DNA of 64,000 nucleotides from Azolla caroliniana (GCA_043228905.1 JBHGNT010000005.1:7006001-7070000); one strand, 5' to 3'. Positions 23,818-35,424 are shown, numbered from the stretch's first letter. Translations and numbers: made by a program. The notes: generated by a model not told the origin, from the sequence alone.

Positions 23818-25276
23818 TGTCTGACACAACAATAGGAAGTGAGTTGATGATTGTTGATGGATGTGGTAGTAATGATAGTAGTGAAAATTACAAGAGGCAA
23901 AAGTGTATCGATTTTACAAAACATGAGAAAACATCATATGCTACTATTCTTGGTGGGAAATATGCTATTGGAGATGATTATGATATTGACATTCGTTATG
24001 ATCTTGTTAAGGCTTTGTTTTTTATTTTATGGAAAAAAATGAGAGAGATGCTAAAGATTGTGTGGAGGAGGATGTTGTAGAGGTGGTGATGGAGACCAAC
24101 TCTATATTAGCAACTTTTGACAGGTTCTATGATCGTGGTGTTATTTTGTATTTCACTAGTAAACTTCCTTTGGTATCATGGATTAAGCAATGGTTGAATT
24201 CATTCATAATGCCTAATTGTGTTGAGGGTGTATATGTGGGTCTAAGAAGTTTCTATGATGTGGTTTTTCAATTGTGAGAACACCGTATGGCTTTGATTGC
24301 AAAGGTACCAATCTTTTTTTATAAAAGATTAGTGCATGTGATGGAATGGGTTCCAGTGGTGGATTATAAAGATTTATTAAAACAACAATGTCCAATTTGG
24401 GTGATCGTTGATTGTAGTAACTCATTCTTTTGGGATTTACTACCAGGATTGATGTCTCAAATTGGTAAAGTTTTGGTTGCTCCTCATGTTAATTCGTGGA
24501 ACAAATGTAGATTTTGCATGTTATGGGATACAAGTTGCAAACTTCCAAGATGGTTGAGTATAGATACATCTCGATTTGGTCAATTTCGTTTTAAGCTTCG
24601 ATGGGAGACTTTTGCAGGACATTGTTTTAAATGTGGTAAATTAGGGCATTTTACGGCTGAATGCCAATATCATGGCGAACTATCCCTAGAAAATAATGTC
24701 AAAGGGAAAAATAAGGAAGATGTTGAGAAGGATATTGTCTCAATGGTCGATATGGTCATGGATGAGGGAACATCTCATGGGTTAGAGCGAGATCCTAAAG
24801 TTCATGGTCATGTTAGAGGTGTTGAGGAGGAGAATGGAGTATGTATTAATGATGACTCAGATGTTGAAGATGGAGAGTGGCATCAAGTGAAGCATAAGAT
24901 AAAAGGGAAGGGTGTTGTCATACAAAGGGACACAAAAAATACTAACGGTAAGGCATTACCAAAAGATAATTTGAGATTGAATGAGAGGTTTAAGAAAAAT
25001 TCTTGGCAGAAACAAGTGCGAAATCAGATATTGTCCAACCAATTACAATTCGATTCTTTAGGAAGGGTGGTACAACCTCAATTAAATCAAGGACTTCGTT
25101 CTCGTGGAACTAGAAAACAAAACCCTAATATTGGTGGACAAGATGTAGTACACACAAATCCTTATGTAGCTCTTGAACAAGTAGTTAGTACATTCATGTT
25201 TATGAGCAAGTTCTTACTAAAGGTGTTAAATGAAAGTGGTATCATGGAATGTGAGAGGGGCATCTTCTCCTCATAA
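23818..25276 (+). pseudogene. LINE copy B ORF1 (DUF4283 plus CCHC knuckle)
   Basis: Starts near MSDTTIGSEL at 23818. It shifts frame near 24030-24080, meets a stop after VFQL near 24277, then runs open from 24287 to 25276. The DUF4283-like RNA-binding region carries RWETFAGHCFKCGKLGHF, and the CCHC knuckle CFKCGKLGHFTAEC (24623-24664) is intact. The C-terminus is acidic, then basic. It matches ORF1 of copy C (GHCFHCGVLGHFMAEC). Confidence 0.75.
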
Positions 25277-28200
25277 GAAATATATATTATGGAAAACTTT
25301 ATTTGATAAAGAATAGGATGTTTTATGTGCAGTTGAACATAAGTGTCATGATTTAGCAAGATCTGTGTTCCATTTGCGTGGATATTCCGCATATTATGCA
25401 GAACAGTTATCACGTCATTACTCAGGGGTTGTCATGATTATTAGTGATTTGTTTTGTCCACATATAGTTTATAATGATCCATATGGATGTTTTTTGGTGA
25501 TGGAAGTCAAGTATTTTGAGGATTTGATATGGTTGGTAGGTCCTGGAATCTATGTATCCAATAATGCTAATCAACGAATTGAGTTATGGTCTTCAATGTA
25601 TCCACGGTTATTAGTGGGCCATGTTGGTTTATTAATGGGTGATTTTAATATGTGTGTTAATGCTTCACAATCTACTTCACGATTCTCATTGATGGATTCT
25701 CCTAAGCAAGCAGTTTGGGACAAATTGGCATAAGAGGTTTTGCAGTTGGATTTATGGAAATGGTTGCATCAAGATGAGGTTGGGTTTACATTTCAGTCTA
25801 TGCAATGTAAGGAAACATAGAGTAGGTTAGATAGAATGTATGTTATGCATGATGAGTCCTTTTTGTCAAAGATGCTTAATATGTCAATTATGCAAGAGGT
25901 TGTGACATCAGATCATTTTCCCATATGTTTTGAGTTTAATAAACATGGGGTAGATATGTACAAAACATTGCTTGATCGAGTTCCTTTGAAGTTTAATTCT
26001 TCTTTATTATTACATTCCTTATTTGATGCCTATATGCAACAAATTTTTGGCATGTTTTCAGAACAAGTTATTTCAAAAGGATGACCCAACTTCACTTCTT
26101 CTCTCAAACTTGATTAACTTGGCCAACAAACAAACAAATAAGGCATGTAGGGCAGGCGTGAAGTGGTTTTCATCATCATGCATGAAGGCGTGTGTGCGCC
26201 TGTTCATCATGAAGGCCTCATGGGATACAACACTACAAAACATCAATGATTTCGTTGTATTTATGGTATGACTAATGCTAAAAGATGTAAGAAATTGATT
26301 GATAAGTTTTCATATATTCTTACGTGATGCAATGTACTATAGATGAATAATCCGCATGATGAAGAGCTTTTGGATGTTCAAGTTCAAGTACAGGACATTG
26401 TGAAGAATTTGTCTTGTCAAAGTTATCAACAGACAAGACTACGTCAATTAAAGGAGGGATTTATAAATACTCAATCACAATCTCTATGTTTTTTCAAAGA
26501 TTAAGACCACCATATACTCATTCAAATGTGGTACAAATTAAGATAGGGGATGACATTGTTATAGAACCAATCAAGGTTATTGAGTTATGTATTACTCATT
26601 TTAAAATTTGATTGGGCCAGAGTTGATTATTAATGATGATGTGTTGAAAGCACGACAAGAGTTTTATAATGTAATTGGGAGTGTCGTGAATACAAATATT
26701 TGTCAAGATTTGGATGTTGATTTTGAAGAAGTTGAGGTAGAAAAGGTATTGTTACACCCAAATGGTAAAAGCCTTGGTTGGGATGGTGTTACAGATGACG
26801 TTTTTAAGAAGTATGTTGGCATGCTTAAGAGTCCATTCACACAAATGTTTCAACAATGTTGGGATTCTAGTCTCATGCCTGAGAGCTAGAAGGTGTTCTC
26901 AATCAAATTGATACCAAAGGTACCATCCCCCGAGTCATTTCATCAATGGAGGCCTATTTCCTTGATGGGAGGGTTGTACAAAGTGTTTGCAAAGATATTA
27001 TCCAACAGACTTCAGAAGTTCTTACCTCAACTTATTCATCCATCTCAATATGGTTTTATTATAGGTAAAAATATATTGCATAATGTTTTGAATGTTCAAA
27101 TGGCTATCGATTATGCTCGACATACACATCAAGAAATGGTTATGGTGCAATTAGATTTGGAAAAAGCATATGATCATGTTAATTGGTCTTTCCTCTCAAG
27201 TGTGATGTATAATATGGGGTTTGGTCCTCGTATGTGTCGACTTATCTTTTTGCTACGACAAAATGTAACCTCACGTGTGATGCTTAATGGCGGAGTTATT
27301 CCGAAAGTGTTTCTTACTAGATCCGTGCGGCAAGGATGTCCATTGAGCCCATTGTTATTTGCTATTGTTACACATCCTTTGTTAGTAATGTTGTCAAATC
27401 TTGCGGCCAATGGTGATATTGTGGGTTTACATCTTCCTTATGGTGGACAATTGGTGGCACAAGCATTGGCTGATGATTCTTTTACGTTTTTACAAGACTC
27501 AAAAGAAAATCTTAAAAGGAGTATGCAAGTGTGGGATCAATTTGCTTTGGCTTCAAGGTTATATATAAATTGGAGGCGGTCTCGCCTTATTTCTTGTATG
27601 GAGAGTGATTTGGAATGTTTGGGATGGCGAGGGTCAGTGATTACACGAGGATCAATTTATCAACATTTGGGTTATCCATTGGGTGTTGATGTTACAAATG
27701 TTCAATTGATTAATTGGATTGATTGTAAATTGAAGGACAAATTTATGTATTGGAAGTCTCAATTATGACCCTTTCATGTACGACTCAAAGTGGTGCAATG
27801 TATCTTGATACCCATGTTATTATATTTTTTGCCTTTACTATCTTAGACTAAGAAGGCATTACAAAACATTTTATATCTTATTCAGTTCATGTTGTGGCGG
27901 AAGGGAGAAATGATGGGAGTTACATGGATTTAATGGGACCATTTGGCTACTCCTAAAAGGTTAGGTAGTGCAACAATATTGGATTTGGAGAGGCATTTGA
28001 TGGCTCGAAGATTTGCATTATTACGAGATATATGTGAACAAGATCAACCATGGATATCTATGATGCAATATTTTATTGAGCATGAAGGATTGGTGCACGG
28101 GAAAACAAAGATTCAAGCATCGTTGCGGTCATTACTCAATGGAAGTATTTCTCTAAACATTCGATATTCTATATGTGGACAACATTTTGGTAAGATCGTG

Positions 28201-28378
28201 GCAAGATGCATTATCTCTTTTTTAATGGGGACATATGCACAATTCTATCGTTTATTTTGATTGGGGATTGTACATTTGGAAGATATGGTTAATAATGAAT
28301 CTCAAAGGTTATCGTATTTTAAAGATGTCAAGAGATGGTTATGTATTCCTCCAAATTATGGATTTATTTGGGAGAAAT

Positions 28379-28425
<47 letters not shown>

Positions 28426-28591
28426 TTGGTATTGCACCTAGTTTTAATCCTCAATATATATCGCTTATTTTGATTGGGGATTGAACATTTGGAAGATGTG
28501 GTTAATAATGAATCTCAAAGGTTATCGTATTTTAAAGATGTCAAGCGATGGTTATGTATTCCTCCAAATTATGGATTTATTTGGGAGAAAT

Positions 28592-28630
<39 letters not shown>

Positions 28631-28672
28631 TTGGTATTGCACCTAGTTTTAATCCTCAATATGCTCACCATT
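25240..28672 (+). pseudogene. LINE copy B ORF2 (endonuclease and reverse transcriptase)
   Basis: Overlaps the end of ORF1 in another frame, beginning at WNVRGASSPH. Endonuclease is readable to about 26080 (LMGDFNMC, SRLDRMYVM, SDHFPI) with internal stops. A poorly matching stretch occupies about 26090-26600. Reverse transcriptase runs 26608-27768 (LIPKVPSPESFHQWRPISL, SVRQGCPLSP) and keeps the catalytic pair in ALADD (27469-27477). A TAG interrupts it at 26887-26889. After 27768 there are more stops, then the 213-bp duplication. Non-functional. Confidence 0.78.
28248..28672 (+). repeat. 213-bp tandem duplication with embedded (GA)n
   Basis: Unit 1 starts at 28248 and unit 2 at 28461. Both encode the LINE stretch CIPPNYGFIWEKL, then run into (GA)n of different length (about 28382-28422 and 28595-28628), then AACTTGGTATTGCACC. 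A few substitutions separate the units. Confidence 0.9.
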
Positions 28673-28733
28673 AAACACAACATTCATTGGTTATATTGCT
28701 TTATTATATTGGTTTGTTCATAGATTGAATGGT

Positions 28734-30519
28734 ATGTGCATGATGGCATTAGTATCAATGTCTAGAGAGTTGTTTCCCCAGGTAACCACCACCACCACCA
28801 CCACCATCACAACCTTGGCTATATTCATTGTAGTGTCAGTTATGTGCATCGTCACATTGCTAGTACTAACTCAGTGGCTCGTCTAGGTAGTCACCCGTGC
28901 CTATCACCGGTTACCCCCCGGCCCCTTCCCTCTACCAATTCTCAGCAACCTCCTCCATCTCCTCGCTTCCTCGTCTCCGCATCGCTCCCTCCAACACCTC
29001 GCCCATCATTACAGCCCCGTCCTCTTCCTCCGCCTAGCTTCCTCCCCCACCATCATCATCTCCACTGCCCAGGCTGCTCGCCACATCTTCCATGCCCATG
29101 AGAAGACCTTCGCTGGCCGCCCGCCCAGCCAAGTTTCCAGACGCCTCTTCCCTCACCACGTCCTACGGCCCCAACTGGTGCTCCATGCGCCACCTCGCCG
29201 CCTCACTCACAACACTCACTCCCCCGTGCTCCACCACCACACGCAATGCCTCTTGAGCCGCCTGCGCCTCGCTGCCACGTCGGGGTCCCCTGTCAACCTC
29301 ACCGCCTGCCTCTCCACACTGGTGGAGAACATCATGTCACACCTCCTGCTCCGCCAATCCATGTCGGATATCATCCTCTCCAAGAAGAAGAAGCAGAAGA
29401 ACTTGGCCACAGAAGAAGAAGAAGAAGAAGAAGAAGAAAGCCCCAACCTGAACCTAACCCAGCTGGTACAGGAGGGTAATTTCCTGCTGGGCGCCAACCT
29501 CATCGGTGACTTCATCCCTCTCCTGGGATTCCTCGACTTCAGCAGGAAGCGTGCCATGGACCGCTGGCTCTCCTCTGTCGATGCCATCCTAGACCCACTC
29601 CTCTCCACCCGAGAAGAAGCAGTAGCAACAGCAGCAGGAGGAGGAGGAGATAAGGATGAAGGAGAAGCGTCCACCCACATTATGGACGCCTTCCTGGCTT
29701 CTCACCCTCCACTCACCCGAGATCGCATCAAAGCAATGACGCTGGTCAGCACAGACACACACACACATACACACTATATAGATAGATAGATAGATAGATA
29801 AGGTTTGTTGGCTCAGGTTTATTAAAATTTTTGATAGTGTGTTATGTATGGTATGGCAGGAATTGATCATGGCGGGCATCAATGCATCTACCGTAACGCT
29901 GGATTGGGCGATGGCCGAGATCCTGTCCAACCCACGGGTGCTGAAGAAGCTTCAGGAGGAATCGGAGAGCGTGGTGGGGAAGGAGAGGATGGTGGAGATA
30001 GCGGATCTTCCGAAGCTCCCTTACATGAAGGCGGTCGTGAAAGAGACGCTCCGCAAGCATACGCCGGGGCCGTTCCTCATCCCGCACATGTCCACCGAGG
30101 CATGCACCTTGCAGCTGGATGATGGGGATGGGGATGGGGATGGGGGGCCGCATTATCAATATGAGATTCCGTCGGGAACCAGGATGTTGGTGAATGCATG
30201 GGCCATCGGAAATGACCCCGCCATATGGAAGGAGCCAACTAAGTTCTTGCCGGAGCGGTTTACCACGGGGCCGGATGTCGATGTCTACGGCCGCCACTTC
30301 CAGCTCCTCCCCTTCGGAAGCGGCCGCAGAATGTGCCCTGGCATTGGGCTCGCCATGAGCATTGTGGAGCTAGGCGTCTCAAACCTCTCGCACTGCTTCG
30401 AATGGTCCGTCCATGGCAGTGCTGCGGTGGATATGTCTGACAAGTTGGGCCTCTCCCTCCCTCGGATAGCTCCGCTACTTGTTGTGCCCAAGACATTTCG
30501 TCTCACCAACGATTTCTGA
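28734..30519 (+). pseudogene. cytochrome P450 pseudogene, paralogue of 2785-4540
   Basis: Exon 1 is about 28734-29744, intron 29745-29859 (GT-AG, same site and phase as the intact gene), and exon 2 is 29860-30519. Exon 2 is fully open, with ETLR, PERF and the canonical haem loop FGSGRRMCPG. Exon 1 is broken twice. An in-frame TAG at 28884-28886 replaces the Trp codon found in the intact copy (QWVGWVV against QWLV-stop-VV). A frame-shifted stretch lies between about 29150 and 29250, where the C-helix motif WCSMR is readable only in another frame and about six codons are missing. The I-helix motif is AGINAS, with Asn and Ala in place of Asp and Thr. The exons are GC-rich. Exon 1 holds a poly-Glu run and the intron holds (CA)n and (GATA)n. 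A transcript starting after the stop could exist, but an active enzyme is unlikely. Confidence 0.85.
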
Positions 30520-31410
30520 CTATCTCTCGTGTGACATGATGATACGATCCGCCCATGGATTATTAATTGAGTTCACATGATTTGTACATAATTTCGTGCC
30601 AAGATTCATGCAGCTCTGTATACCATTTCCGGCATAGATCTAAGTGTACACTGTCCATGGAGGGTTTGGCACAAAAATGGCATCCCTCCTGTTGGAACCT
30701 GGTATAATAAGCATTTACTAAGGCCATTCCAACAAACGACACCATTTCGATTTGATATATACCCAAGGATCGCTCCACTGTTTTCTGTTTTAGTTTGAAT
30801 GCAATTTCCTTTTGCTACTTAAATGACATGATTTAATTTATAACCTGCACAATGTTTAGCCAGACATTGTCCGTGGCTGCTCCAATGAACCGTCCCAGCA
30901 ATCACTCACCATTAATAAACCTCATTCCGAGCGGCGAGCACTACAATCTAATTCCGGTAACGATTACTCTAATCTCACGGCATATTCCTCGTCTTTGTTA
31001 CAGGCTAATTTAACACCCAATGTGATCAATCATCCCCGATTACTCTTAACTAATAGTCCGACTCAGTATTCTATTATTTCTTGCCTTTAGGTTTTCATTT
31101 TATCATATTGACTATGCCATTGGATCATTCCTTAACAATTACCCTTTCCCAATTACTCTATATTTAAACACCAGATTTACCGTTGTCTCACAATTAAGCA
31201 TCTAAATCAATCGTTGTATGGAATCTATCCTTCTAATTAAACAATCGTTGCACGTAATCTATCCTCTAATAGTTGCTCACAATTGACAATTTCTCATGTT
31301 TATCAGCCTCTTTATCCATCTGTAGTTGCGTTACAGTAATGAATTGAATTAGCTCACTGAGTTCAAACCTGAGTTGTGAGCTACAAATCCTACAAATCTA
31401 GTATATTGAC
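30520..31410. other. intergenic, no gene seen
   Basis: 3' flank of the P450 pseudogene, then AT-rich sequence with short internal similarities (AATCGTTG...AATCTATCC occurs twice near 31210-31265). No gene or transposon ends were seen. Confidence 0.5.
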
Positions 31411-31534
31411 ACAGATTTTTCAAGTAAACTTAATGAATTGGTTCAATTAAAACGGTGACTTAGAAGTAGTTCCAAAAATTGACCTTAAATTTACATTTTA
31501 TTTATTCTTCCGTTAGGGGCATAACCATCCTACT
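31411..31534. repeat. direct repeat, copy 1
   Basis: Starts ACAGATTTTTCAAGTAAACT and ends near GGGGCATAACCATCCTACT. The second copy is at 33501-33670. The pair brackets the copia and LINE debris between them. Confidence 0.85.
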
Positions 31535-32265
31535 ATTTACACCTTCTTTATACACTAAATGCATCGCTTGCTTAAGCAAAAAGAACTTATTGTTACTTAC
31601 CTTAGATGCATACAAAAAGAATAAGAACTTATTGTTGCTTACCTTAGATGCATACAATGTTTCAAGTTTGTTCCATAGAACTTTGGCATCAATTTCATTC
31701 ACAACATAGTTTAAGACATTATCTCTTACGCATTGTCGAATAAATCCACATACTTGTTGGTTCTTGAAAAACCTTTCCTTGGTGATTTTCCTCTCGGGTT
31801 TAGTCGCTTCAAAAATAAGTAAGTTTAGATTTTTCACAAAAAGAAGATATTTCATTTTACCTTTCCATTTGTGTTAATTTGCGCTCTTCAAGCAAACTAT
31901 CGTGGAAAAATTTGTCTCCATAAGAAATTGTTAAACCTCAGCTCTGATACCACTCGATCAAAATCTTTTTAGCACTTTATCACTTATATGAGACAAGGAT
32001 TATGTTGTGCAAGATTATTCAAAACAAATAACAAGATACACAACAAAAACTATGCACCATACACTGCAAAAATTTAACGTGGAAAACCCTCAAAGAGGTA
32101 AAAATCACTGGACCTAGTCCAAAAATAATTCACTATTAACGTAAAACTTGTAGACAAAGTTCTACTCCAAACAAGTTAGAATACTAGGAGAAAGAAAGGA
32201 ATGTGAGATTTCCTCAACAATTAAACCCAACTAAAAGACAAAAACAACCACCAAAAAACTCACAC
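31502..32265 (-). mobile_element. Ty1/copia fragment: LTR end, primer site and gag
   Basis: On the minus strand an LTR-like segment (about 32265 down to 31953, containing GGGTTTTCCACGTTAAA) is followed by the primer site and a gag-like frame (31855 to 31502). The gag frame resembles the UBN2/copia Gag domain (DAKVLWNKLETLY) and contains an in-frame 14-residue duplication (YASKVSNNKF repeated; DNA copies at 31581 and 31623). No protease, integrase or reverse transcriptase remains. Truncated and non-functional. Confidence 0.7.
31941..31952 (-). other. primer binding site of the copia fragment
   Basis: TGGTATCAGAGC on the minus strand, complementary to initiator tRNA-Met. It sets the orientation of the fragment. 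Confidence 0.85.
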
Positions 32266-32409
32266 CGCATGGCTGGTGACAGAGGTGGTGATGTCTGAAA
32301 CATCGACGTTTAATGGTGTATAGAAGAGCGTTGATGGAGCAGGCCAAAAGAGAGAGTATGAGCTCTCCAAAATATGTTTTTCTTTTATCACAATGCTCGT
32401 TTTACTCTC

Positions 32410-33440
32410 TTTTTTTGGTAAAAGCACACAATTATATTAATTGTATGTAAAATCCACTTAGTTACAACACTTCTTAGTCTCCTCTACCTATCATATGCCT
32501 ATGTAGAGAAAGGGGGACGTTCTGTAATGCTATTAAAAAACCTAAATATGCATTTGAGGAAATGATCCCCACATGCTCTATTTTCCACATGAGAATACCT
32601 TTCAGCTTCTTTATATAGGCTTTCCCCCCATGTCTATTATCAAACATGAAAGCATTACGCATATTCCAATTGTGTTGTAGACCCGCATAATGTAAAAATT
32701 GGAACAATATCTCCATCTCATCATTTGAACCATTTTGAACATATTGAGAAAAAACTCATTGTTGAGGTCTCAAACAACAATGGGTTAAAACTTGCCAAAT
32801 GTCCGATAAGTACTTCCAAATGGTACACACTATAATAGGACATTAATGAATGTATGTGTACTATCCTCTAATGAAACAATGCAAAAGAAATAAGTGCCAA
32901 ACCCTAGTCCCCGTCTCTTTAAGGTCGAACCTAATGGGAGCCCACAAATCATGACTCTCCATATGAATACCTTTGCATAAAATGGTAGATGGGAATGCCA
33001 ACCACGTTGTAATATTTCCCACCACCTTACATCTGACTTACATACATTCCACAACTTTGCTGCTTTAGGAGATAGCCAAGATAATGATGCCATCACATGA
33101 TATATTTGTAGTGACCTGTAACAAGCGTGTACCATCTTGTAACCGCCATTCTACCCAAGGTGCAAAATTTGTTTTCAATGGCAAAGATCCTTGCAACAAT
33201 GGTATATCTTGTAATTTCTCCCAAATAAATCCATAATTTGGGGGAATACATAACCATCGTTTGCCATCTCCAAAATCCGACAACCTTTAAGATTCATTAT
33301 CAACCACATCTTTCAAATGTACAATCCCCAATCGAAATAAACAATTGAATTGAGATCTCAACTTCTCTTTCCCATTTTCAAAAGTGAGTATAGATGTGCA
33401 AATACATCTAAGTGTGATCCCTTTTCACATTGTATTTAAA
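32410..33440 (-). mobile_element. LINE 3' fragment (zinc-binding C-terminus and tail)
   Basis: The minus strand encodes pieces homologous to the end of LINE copy C ORF2: QFNCLFRLG, WLCIPPNYGFIWEKL, then FYAKVFIWRVM and a Cys/His-rich end, with stops and frameshifts. It finishes with the conserved tail AATTAATATAATTGTGTG and a short A run (near 32410). The 5' truncation lies near 33440. Its start overlaps the region where copy B is cut. Confidence 0.78.
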
Positions 33441-33500
33441 AAATAAAAGTTTTGGGCATCTAGGGCCCATTTACACACAAAACTATGGCTAGAAAACCTA

Positions 33501-33670
33501 ACAGATTTTTCAAGTAAACTTAACGAATTGGTTCAATTAAAACAGTGTACAATGACTTAGAAGTAGTTGCAAAAATTGATGAGAAAGAATGTCTCTCTTT
33601 TAAGGTGTCTCTTAAATTTACATTTTATTTCTTTTACACTACTCCCATTAAGGGCATAATCATCTTACTC
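33501..33670. repeat. direct repeat, copy 2
   Basis: Same as 31411-31534 but with extra bases (about 36 bp) in the middle. It ends near GGGCATAATCATCTTACT. Confidence 0.85.
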
Positions 33671-34089
33671 ATAGATTGACATATTCATATTCATGGGCCT
33701 TGCCCCACAAATGCATAAGTCTAATAGGAATACGAATACATGTAAATGTATTCTTTTCTTTTTTTTGAAATTTAAAAATAAAAAATTGTTTTTTTCTATG
33801 AGCGAGTGAACAACGAGCAGGAGGCGAGGAAGCCTCACCCTAATCCATGTGCATGTTGCTTACACCATCTCCTCCCTCTACATCATGTTCTCAGCTAGAA
33901 AATTAGGGTTTCGGCTGAAAACCCTAATTTCTGTCATAATCCTAATCTTGACCGTATTTCTTCTTTTCGGCCTGTGTCCTCAACTCCCTCTTATGGTCTA
34001 TGTTAATCCTACATCGTGTTCTCGGCTACAAACTCAAGATTTCACTGAAACCCTAAGTTTAGTCGAAGCCCTAATTAATTAATTATTAA
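33671..34089. other. intergenic with a hairpin
   Basis: AT-rich sequence with no gene. It contains AAATTAGGGTTT (33900-33911) and its exact complement AAACCCTAATTT (33919-33930), giving a 12-bp stem with a 7-base loop. Confidence 0.6.
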
Positions 34090-34290
34090 TGTATTGGGGT
34101 GTGCATGTGTTCCTTTGGGCCCCCCTTTTAGTACACCCTTTTTAGGATGCATGTAGCTAAGCCATCCCACCCTTTTAGCACACCCTTTTTAGCTAAGCCA
34201 ACCCAAATGGGTACCTTTGTATCAACTATAAATTGAGTCAGAAGTAAGAAGCTAACTAGGCTGGTTTTGATCTCTTATGTGCATTTCACA
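34090..34290 (+). repeat. left LTR of the small element
   Basis: About 201 bp, starting TGTATTGGGGTG and ending TTTCACA. It shares most of its length with 35425-35607. Confidence 0.75.
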
Positions 34291-34399
34291 TATTGGTGGA
34301 GAAGTGGGGTACCAGTCCCCACGTCCAAGCATCCACCTCTTCCCCCTCGCCTTAGGTTGTCCACTAACTTCTTGTCCCACGAGTTTCCCCATTCGACAC

Positions 34400-34945
34400 A
34401 ATAGCCCTCTTGTCCCCCATCTCAACCAAGTCCAAGTGGCCCTCAGTCCACATGAGCAATTGATCTCTATCCGCCTATAGCTCTCCTGTTCCCCACCTCA
34501 GCCAAGTCTAAGTGGCACTCAGTCCACATGATCGATTGATCTCTATCCGCCTATAGCTCTCATGTTCCCCACCTCAGCCAAGTCTAAGTGGCACTCAGTC
34601 CACATGATCGATTGATCTCTATCCGCCTATAGCTCTCATGTTCCCCACCTCAACCAAGTCCAAGTGGCACGCACAGTCCACAGGATCGATTGATCTCTAT
34701 CCACCTATAGCTCTCTTGTTCCCCACCTCAACCAAGTCCAAGTGGCACTCAGTCCACAGGATCGATTGATCTCTATCCGCCTATAGCTCTCATGTCCCCC
34801 ACCTCAACCAAGTCCAGGTGGCCCTCAATCCACAAGAGCGATTGATCTTTATTTGCCAATTGCTAGCTCGTACACGATAGCCCTCCTATCCCCCACCTCA
34901 GCCAAGTCCAAGTGGCTCTCAATCCACAGGAGCAATTGATCTTTA
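34400..34945 (+). repeat. 76-bp minisatellite, about seven units
   Basis: Units starting TATAGCTCTC lie at 34476, 34552, 34628, 34706 and 34782, with more diverged units on both sides. Each has CCCCACCTCA(A/G)CCAAGTC, AGTCCACA and ATTGATCTCTATCC. One unit has a 2-bp insertion. The period is too long and the copies are contiguous, so this is not a CRISPR array. Confidence 0.93.
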
Positions 34946-34989
34946 TCCGTCGATTGCTAGCTCATTTTCCATCACTAGCCCCATCCAAC

Positions 34990-35330
34990 TATCAGGGTCG
35001 GTAGTTCCACTGGGATGTCCTCAACGTCGTTGCTGCTCAACTCAATGTTCAACATATGTTTACGTCCCCATACCATCCTCATACAAATGGTCTCACTGAA
35101 CACCTCAACAAGACTCTCAAGAAGGAGATTGCCACTTACATCGATCCATGCCACAAAACCTAAGATCAAATCTTGCCTTTTGTCACCCACGCCTGCAATA
35201 CATCCGTACAAGTGTCGACATGGATCAACCCTTTTTAAGCACTCTATTGGGCGTAACCCTCTCCTCCCATCAGAATCGTCCATTGATGTCCATTTGAAAC
35301 CTGCCAACATGGATAGTGCCACTTGGGAGC
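34990..35330 (+). pseudogene. Ty3 integrase C-terminal remnant
   Basis: The translation gives HTNGLTEHLNKTLKKEIATY, then DQILPFVTHACNTSVQVST, then pieces of the LYGRNP-type motif. This matches the end of the integrase core of Ty3 elements (YHPQTNGLTER...). Several in-frame stops are present, so it is dead. Confidence 0.7.
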
Positions 35331-35424
35331 TCTATCTCCAACAGATGCTCCCCCTCCTTCGACAAGTCATTGCTCTTGTTCTTGTTCCCGCTCCTCAGCC
35401 TCTTGTTTCTCTCAAGGGGGGAAA

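Larger units (their letters stand above)
23580..28672 (+). mobile_element. L1-type LINE (copy B), 3'-truncated and decayed
   Basis: A GA-rich 5' region, then ORF1 and ORF2 homologous to LINE copy C (45997-53129). Endonuclease, reverse transcriptase and the start of the C-terminal region are readable with scattered stops. The element breaks off after a 213-bp tandem duplication with (GA)n tracts. The zinc-binding C-terminus and 3' UTR are missing, and the P450 pseudogene starts about 60 bp later. The lost 3' part resembles the fragment at 32410-33440 on the opposite strand. Confidence 0.82.

Noticed and set aside
29216-29680. 154-residue antisense frame with a poly-Ser tract
   Set aside because: Antisense of the P450 pseudogene exon; the Ser run is the complement of the (GAA)n tract.
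2785-30519. A biosynthetic gene cluster around the two P450s
   Set aside because: Only two P450 copies, one dead, with transposons between them; no partner enzyme families nearby.
33900-33930. Interstitial telomere repeat
   Set aside because: Only single AGGGTTT/AAACCCT copies forming a hairpin; no tandem TTTAGGG array.
34400-34945. CRISPR-like regular repeats
   Set aside because: 76-bp contiguous units without unique spacers, within a plant LTR element; it is a minisatellite.
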